Assembly: GCA_014529385.2 (NCBI GenBank)
Contig: CM043962.1
Location: forward strand, 124,418,470 to 124,482,469
From: Adiantum capillus-veneris
Lineage: Eukaryota; Streptophyta; Polypodiopsida; Polypodiales; Pteridaceae
Length of the DNA stretch: 64,000 nt
Direction of reading: 5' to 3'
In this document: positions 58,240-64,000 of the stretch, piece by piece
How the letters are laid out: the number at the start of each line of letters is the position of its first letter
Position numbering within the stretch: the stretch's first letter is position 1
Made by a program: the position numbers and the translations under genes
Notes under the pieces: model-generated
What the model saw: only the letters and a program-made list of their open reading frames with translations
The model's database searches: none
Told to the model about the DNA's origin: nothing

Positions 58240-59693
58240 TTGTTACTGTTAAGAAAATATGTATGTTCTCAAGAGTGGATGATTTATTTAATAAGCTCAC
58301 CCATGCTCATATCTTTACAAAGATGTAGTTGTGGTCAAGGTATTATCAAGTACGTATTAGACTTGATAATATACCCAAAACTGCTTTCCAAACAAGGTTT
58401 GGACACTATGAGTTTTTTATATGCTCTTTGGATTGCACCAACAACTTTCATGATACTTATGGACAGTGTCTTGAAACCATATCTAGGCAAATTTATTATC
58501 ATTTTCCTCAATGAAATTCTAATGTATAGTGCCTCTGAAGAGGAGCATTTACAACATCTAAATCATGTGTTTGAATTGTTATGGCAAAATAAGTTATATA
58601 CCAAAGGATCCAAGTGTGATTTTCTCAAGAAAATTCACTATTCTAGGCATGTGATTTCAGTTGCTAGTCTACATAGGGATAAATCCAAGGTTGATGCCAT
58701 TAAGAGTTGGCCTTCTCTTAGAAATCTAAAAGAGATAGAAATTTTATTGGGATTGCACGTTTTTATTAATAAAAAACTATGCTCATATCTCAATTTTGAT
58801 GACAGACCAAATGAAAGACAAGGGGAGAACCTTTTAGTGGGGAGAAGCTGAACAGAAAATTTCTGATGCTCTCAAGGACACATTAGTTGCATCTCCTATA
58901 GCTTTTGGGTATCCTTTGAAACCATTTGTGCTAGAAATGGTCCATGCTATTGGAGCATTCCTTCTACATGAGGAAAGGCCAAGTGCATTTGAAAGTAGGA
59001 ATCTTGATTTTTTAGAGTAGAATTCTTTTGCTGACAAAAGAGAACTCTATGCAATAGTGTCTGCTTTGAAAACATGGTAACATTATTTGTATGCAACTCA
59101 GTTTGAGATTGTGTTTGACCATGAAAGTGTAAAATGGTTTACACAACAAATAGATTTGAAGCGTTGAAACGCCAGGTGAACTGAGATTTTTTATGCAAAG
59201 CTCCAATATATTAAACGATGATACAATGTGGTAGTTGATGATCTTAGTTGTATACCTAAGATTTACTCTATTTGTTTCACTGAGCTTCAAAATGACTTTT
59301 TGGAATCTCTCAAGGGAAAATATGAGCATACTCAAATGTGTGGAGCCAAGTGAAAATAAGGAGTCCTTTTTAATCCAACAATGGTAGTGTGTCTTTAACC
59401 TCCATACACAGTCCTCGTCTTTTGAGTGATGAGCTAGAGAGATGGAAGAAGTTTTCCATAGATGATGGGTACCAACTCCACAAGGGGAGAGTTTCTGTAC
59501 CATAGGCACAAACATTCATTGCAAGTTCTTTATGAATGTCATGACAATCCTAGCGTAGGTCACCTAGGCATAAAGAGAACTTATGCACTCATACAATGAT
59601 ATTTTTATGGTGAAGTTTACATTGGTATGTTCAAGACCATATCTTGTATTGCCAGAAATGTCAAATGAAAAATCGATCTTGGGGGTGTCTCCC
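58240..59693 (+). pseudogene. G4 pol relic: RT, RNase H, integrase N-terminus
   Basis: [22 protein letters not shown], then [20 protein letters not shown], where the catalytic DD has become NE, then HLNHVFELLWQNKLY and KCDFLKK. RNase H: KPFVLEMVHAIGAFLLHEER, AFESRNL, DKRELYAIVSALKTW and HYLYATQFEIVFDHESVKWF. Integrase zinc module: ECHDNPSVGHLGIKRTYALI and CQKCQMKNRSWG. This order is Ty3/gypsy. Stops and shifts occur throughout, and the integrase core is absent. Confidence 0.7.
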
Positions 59694-59756
59694 TCTATAG
59701 GTAGGGTGGAGAGACAGGTTCTAGACTCCCTCTGGTCTCACATTGACAATTGATAT

Positions 59757-61860
59757 CCTCATAGATGAACCAAGATTATGACTTGGCTATATTATTTGAC
59801 AATGCATTGGATTCCACCCACTTGCTAACATAGGATGTCTCCATGATTATATATGTACTCTCTCTTGATGTGAAATTATTAAAAGCTCCCATAGTATCAA
59901 GAGCCCAATTAAAAAATATTTCCTTGTGTTGAATAGTGATCACAGATGTCATGCCCACTACTATTAACCTACATATTCTCTCACAAATGTCACATGTCTT
60001 GCAAAACAATCTATCATATGATATCATACTCTACCACCATAAATGATCTTGAAGAATATTCTTCTACAAGATGTGAGAAGAGAAGTATCCATATTTAAAT
60101 TTATCATGTGTCATTCCATTAGGTAAAATTTGGACTCTCAAAGAAGCCCTATAAGGAGGTTTGACTTTGCCTCTCTTAGTCCAAAGTGGGCAACCCGATG
60201 AAATACATATATGCTTTGTCAAAACCCTATCAACCAATATATCATTGAAAAGATCTTAAAAAGTAGGTTCTAAATCCCCAAACTTTGTCAAATTATATGG
60301 TATTCCACCATATTGCAAAAGTCATACACACCTTGCCACTCTGGATCTTGCTCCTCCATAGTCATTGTCTGAAACAATTCAACATCTAGTGGTTTCTCTA
60401 TTAAGGATATCAATGAGATAACTTTTGTTCTTCTAAATAGGAAGTCTAAACCACAGTGTCTTACTAGGATCATGAAAGTTTTTGAAATCAAATTCTAGTA
60501 GGAACATCATCCATCTAATTAACCTTCCTTGAATGAAAAACTTACTAGTGAACTTGGGGGTTTACTACACTTAAAAAAATTTGCATTATATGGGTCCAAC
60601 ATTAGGGGTTATCGTATTCTATATTTTCTCACTTTTCCATAAACAAAAGGGAGATGAAAAATGATCTTGATTTTTTTTTCATAGTTTGAATAGGATAAGG
60701 GTTCCTTTTATTGTGAAAAAATCAAAGATAATGGGCTTTATAAATAGTCTGTAAACACACATCATATATAGGTTTTACATATAGTGAACACCTCCCACCA
60801 GATTAATCAAATAAAGTAGGGCCTGATGAACAACCTAAATATGAAAGAGATTTACAAAAAAGTATTGTCTATACTTTGTGACATTAAACACCATTCCTAG
60901 TTCCTCTCTTTCCATGGTTGAACACTCTTGTTTTGCCTTATTGAATCTTTGATTGGAAAAGTACATAGGGTAATTAGTTTGCCCATAGTGTTGAACCAAA
61001 ATATCCCACATCGCCATACAATAAGAATTAGCATGAACATGGAAAATGGAATCCCAATCCAGTTGGCAAAAAAATACCTTTGTGCCGATGGGAACTTTTA
61101 AGAGATTAGAAAGTGGCTTCACATTTAGGTGACCAAATAAACTTACATTTTTTTTGGATTAGGTCATATAGTAGAGGTGCCTTAGCTACAAACACATGAA
61201 TGAAATCAGATAATAGTTAATGTATGCTAGAAATGAACTAAGCTCAAACATAGTTGTTGATGCTCTAGCCTTCTTGATACACTTTGTCTTATGTTTATCC
61301 ATTTCAATTACATTTTTGGATACCACATGACCACATGACTATCCCTTCTAGACCATGAATAGTTATTTGAAAGGATTCAAACAGGTCCTCTTTCCCCTAC
61401 ATCTTTGAAACATCATCTCCATGAATAGTAGATGCATCTATATAGATGAAAAGAAGGTTAAATCATCCACAAAGATGTCTAAAAATTTGCACAAGAACTC
61501 ACTGACTGTTTCCATCATGCATCTTTAGAATGCTGCCAGAGCATTATATCACCCAAATGGCATAACCACATACATAATGCTCTCCATTCAGCTATGAAAG
61601 TCATTTTGCCTCTATCTTTTGGTGCAATCTTCAACTAATTATATACTCTATAACCATCTAGAAATTTATACATCTCATGTCCAACTATATCATCAAGCAT
61701 CATATATATGAATTCTAGAGGCAATGGTCTTTGATGGTATGAGCTTTCATCTTTCTCTAATCCACACACACCGTGAGTTTCCCTTTTTTTTTTGGGACCA
61801 CCACTATGGAAAATAACCAATTGTTGAACTGAGAGTCTAGATCTACTCAACGGGAAATTG
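59757..61860 (-). pseudogene. Gypsy pol relic (element G3, upstream part): RT, RNase H, integrase start
   Basis: From high to low coordinates: RT pieces (LEFIYMMLDDIVGHEMYKFL, LKIAPKDRGKMTFIAEWRA), RNase H (FHVHANSYCMAMWDILVQHY, QTNYPMYFSNQRFNKAKQE, EREELGMVFNVTKYRQYF), an RNase H-integrase linker (60288-60491), and integrase (CKTCDICERICR, FFNWALDTMGAF, YVSKWVESNAL). The first RNase H Asp is replaced (HVHANS where VDAS is usual). It then continues at 55798. Heavily decayed. Confidence 0.65.
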
Positions 61861-62960
61861 GTACAACTAAATTTGGTCGACGTTATGAATGGTGAAAGGC
61901 AAAGCTATGTGTTCCTACAAGTACGTGCTAAAGTGGCAAGGAAGATATGAAGGCAAAGGGTAGGAAAAGAGTAGTAGGTGTGTATGCTTTATGTGGTTAT
62001 TGAGTCGAAGGGGCTCTGCTAGGATTCCTATCAAAGGTGGCTGGTCAAAGCGTTCAAGTTAGAAATGGAAGTACCAGAGATGGCCCTCAAAGTGTTATCT
62101 AGGTGGTCTAGATGGCTCCTTAATCAGAGCTATGGAGTGCAAGATATGGAATTTTAAGGGTAAAAGTGGTTTGTAGATCTCTACCGGATTGGACAGTTGG
62201 AAATGGTTGGTTAGAGGGGATGTGAGTGCATGATATGTGATAGTTTGGTTGCTTCAGTAAGTGTGCCATCAAGGGTTTTCTTGGGTTATATCATTTAACG
62301 AGCAAGTAATGGGCTAAAAGAACCTTCGGTGGTACAAAAAGGATTGTCCTTGACAGCACCTTTGACAAATCTTTGAGCTACAATCTCTACATGTCACATG
62401 AAAAACTACCTATTATACTATATATCAGTGGATAGATCTTCAAAAGGAAAATCTAAAAACACAAGGTCCAAAAAGTTGACTTAAACTAACAAAATATTAC
62501 AAATCCCCACTTTTTCATTGGTAGAAGTTAAATAGGTCCTTTTTTGTACCACCAAACCATGCTTTCACCCAATGAGTGGCAAAAGCTGACCAAGGAAAAC
62601 ATTTCAAGCATAGCCCAAGATTTTCCCTCAATGATGGTAAGGCTTAAGACTAAGGTTGGATCAATCCTTCCTTCTTTAGTAAGTTGACTATAGTCTTTGT
62701 TTACTAAGCTTGGCTAGACCACATGTCCAAAGTAGCATACACTTGCCTTGTGTGAGCTTAACAAGTTTTTTTGTGAATGTGTATGGTGCCTCCACTTTCC
62801 AAGAATATTCCCAAGAAGGGAGGGGGGGGCTATTTTTTTTTGCATAGCAAGCTAGGAAAAGTGTTAGAACATGCTTCCCTTGTATTATGAGGTGTTTCGA
62901 CCTCATTGGTCAAGTGTGAAGCATTCTAATCCAAGATTAGTTGCACACTAGCATAAACAT
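61861..62960. other. Anonymous region, no gene recognised
   Basis: No domain was recognised. A short block with ACCATGCTTTCACCC near 62560 also occurs near 25500. A G-rich GGGAGGGGGGG run is at about 62818. Confidence 0.35.
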
Positions 62961-62975
62961 AAAAGGGGGGACTCA

Positions 62976-63158
62976 ATGGATTTTTGTCTCTCTTGCTCCT
63001 CTAACAAACTCTCTCAAGTGCAAAGAAATCTCTCTCTCCCTCTCCCTCTCTCTCATGGGATCTCTAGAGATGCACTATATGCTCAATCTCTTAGCTATGG
63101 ATGCAAATCCAAGCCAATGAAAGTTTCTTCTTCTCCATCCTTTGAATTATATGCATGA
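62976..63158 (+). CDS. Candidate small ORF or first exon, Ser-rich N-terminus
   Basis: A 60-codon frame starting MDFCLSCSSNKLSQVQRNLS, rich in Ser, Leu and basic residues with few acidic ones, a composition like plastid transit peptides. It is preceded within 30 bp by an A-rich CATAAACATAAAAGG. No domain follows in frame and no matching downstream exon was recognised, so it may be a chance ORF. Confidence 0.2.
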   Translation: MDFCLSCSSNKLSQVQRNLSLPLPLSHGISRDALYAQSLSYGCKSKPMKVSSSPSFELYA

Positions 63159-64000
63159 TTGTAGTGATTTAATTTGTATTTGTGCAAAGAAATCAGCCTG
63201 TACAACCTATATTCTCCTTGCTATTGAGTGGCATAAAATGGTAACCATCTTTTTGCAACATTTTTTCAGCCTACTGAACGTCCTCTTTCTCATATGTGTA
63301 TATATTTTTCTACGCTATTAAGTTATCTAGAGTAAATTCCCCCTCTTCGTTTAACCTTTGTGGCGACACATACATTGTACTCTTCCCAAAAATGTCACCT
63401 TAGTCATATGATTATTATACTACCCTTTTCTTTTTTTCTTTGTAAATAAAATTAAGCATACAATAACCGACTATCTACCCCCAAACTTTCTTACCTCTTG
63501 TAAATTAGTAGTAGAAAAATAATATATCCATCTTCCATCCCATATAGATAGATTACCATGGAAATCAACTCTCCACTTGTCTTTACCAAAGATTATGGTC
63601 CATCTCTACAAGTCTTCTATGCCCCCTACATAGGTGGCCCAATATCTCTTAAGAATATACATATAGTTTTTCTCCTTTCAAAAAGATTCAAATTGTATAT
63701 TCTTTTCACAAGCCAATAATATTGGGCCCTCCTCTATTTGTTTAAGCATCATACCCTTTTGAAAAAGCATGATTCCCCTTGGATGCATACAAGCAAAGAG
63801 CCCATACAAGAAGACTTGGAAGCAAAAGGTTCCCTAGCCTAGTGCGGACCTTCCAAACCGAATTCCTTGGTGCATGGGCATAAATAATAGTCCAAATTCA
63901 TATCAAACATGTTGAAAAGGTCAAATTTTCCTTTTATAGCATGTCATTCCGAGCTACAGGTAAAAAGTTATGGTCAAAATAGTGTAAATCTGTTAGATTC
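63159..64000. other. Anonymous end region
   Basis: One minus-strand stretch near 63490-63600 reads IIFGKDKWRVDFHGNLSIWD followed by WIYYFSTTNLQEVRKFGG, which is protein-like but unassigned. Otherwise no feature was recognised. Confidence 0.25.

Larger units (their letters stand above)
55799..59756 (+). mobile_element. Ty3/gypsy relic (element G4) inserted in G3 integrase
   Basis: The two outer flanks together carry a minus-strand integrase that is interrupted here. Inside, plus-strand gag and pol fragments occur. A 45-bp block GGGTGGAGAGACAAGTTCTA... is present near the left edge (55867) and right edge (59706) in the same orientation, compatible with remnants of the two LTRs. A TATA-like CCTATATAAAGG lies at about 55853. 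Internal deletions have removed much of the element. The stretch 55910-57110 has no recognised gene. Confidence 0.5.

Overview
This window looks like nuclear DNA of a land plant with a large, repeat-rich genome. The evidence is Ty3/gypsy and Ty1/copia elements with plant-type primer-binding sites, a plant dirigent gene, long (CT)n/(CA)n tracts and deep nesting of transposons. The abundance of endonuclease-lacking Penelope-like elements (PLEs) and Tat-like gypsy elements would fit a fern, lycophyte or conifer better than a compact angiosperm genome, but that is inference. Only one clearly intact cellular gene is visible: a dirigent-family gene at 27587-28195.

Layout. 0-3.5 kb: a decayed PLE (family A) on the minus strand. 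3.5-8.4 kb: gypsy gag relics, a palindromic repeat and anonymous sequence. 8.4-13.9 kb: an LTR element (minus) with a Met-tRNA primer site, polypurine tract and two ~0.45-0.48 kb LTRs but no recognisable protein (LARD-like). 13.9-19.0 kb: an old minus-strand gypsy-like element split by a plus-strand chromovirus (15.77-18.57 kb), whose LTRs are built from arrays matching heat-shock elements. 19.5-21.4 kb: minus-strand gypsy integrase interrupted by a copia 3' end, then the 3' end of another gypsy element. 21.4-25.5 kb: anonymous. 25.5-32.2 kb: the dirigent gene flanked by a repeat family (R2) carrying an unrecognised decayed ORF, plus a broken second dirigent copy at 30.8 kb. 32.2-35.1 kb: a better preserved PLE (family B) with ORF1 and a reverse transcriptase ORF. 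35.1-37.5 kb: 5' half of a Ty1/copia element. 39.1-39.7 kb: a PLE-A fragment. 39.7-50.8 kb: two related Tat-like gypsy copies in opposite orientation, one nearly full length (minus) and one represented by integrase plus 3' LTR (plus). 50.8-53.5 kb: a second PLE-A copy (plus). 55.0-61.9 kb: a minus-strand gypsy pol relic interrupted by a second, plus-strand gypsy relic. The last 2 kb is mostly anonymous.

The items most worth following are the two families of Penelope-like retroelements lacking a GIY-YIG domain and sharing a leader followed by a CT microsatellite, the chromovirus LTR with a heat-shock-element array directly upstream of a TATA box, and the recent-looking duplication history around the dirigent gene. 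Almost all other coding sequence is decayed retrotransposon. Boundaries were read by eye and are approximate by a few bases unless an exact motif is given.
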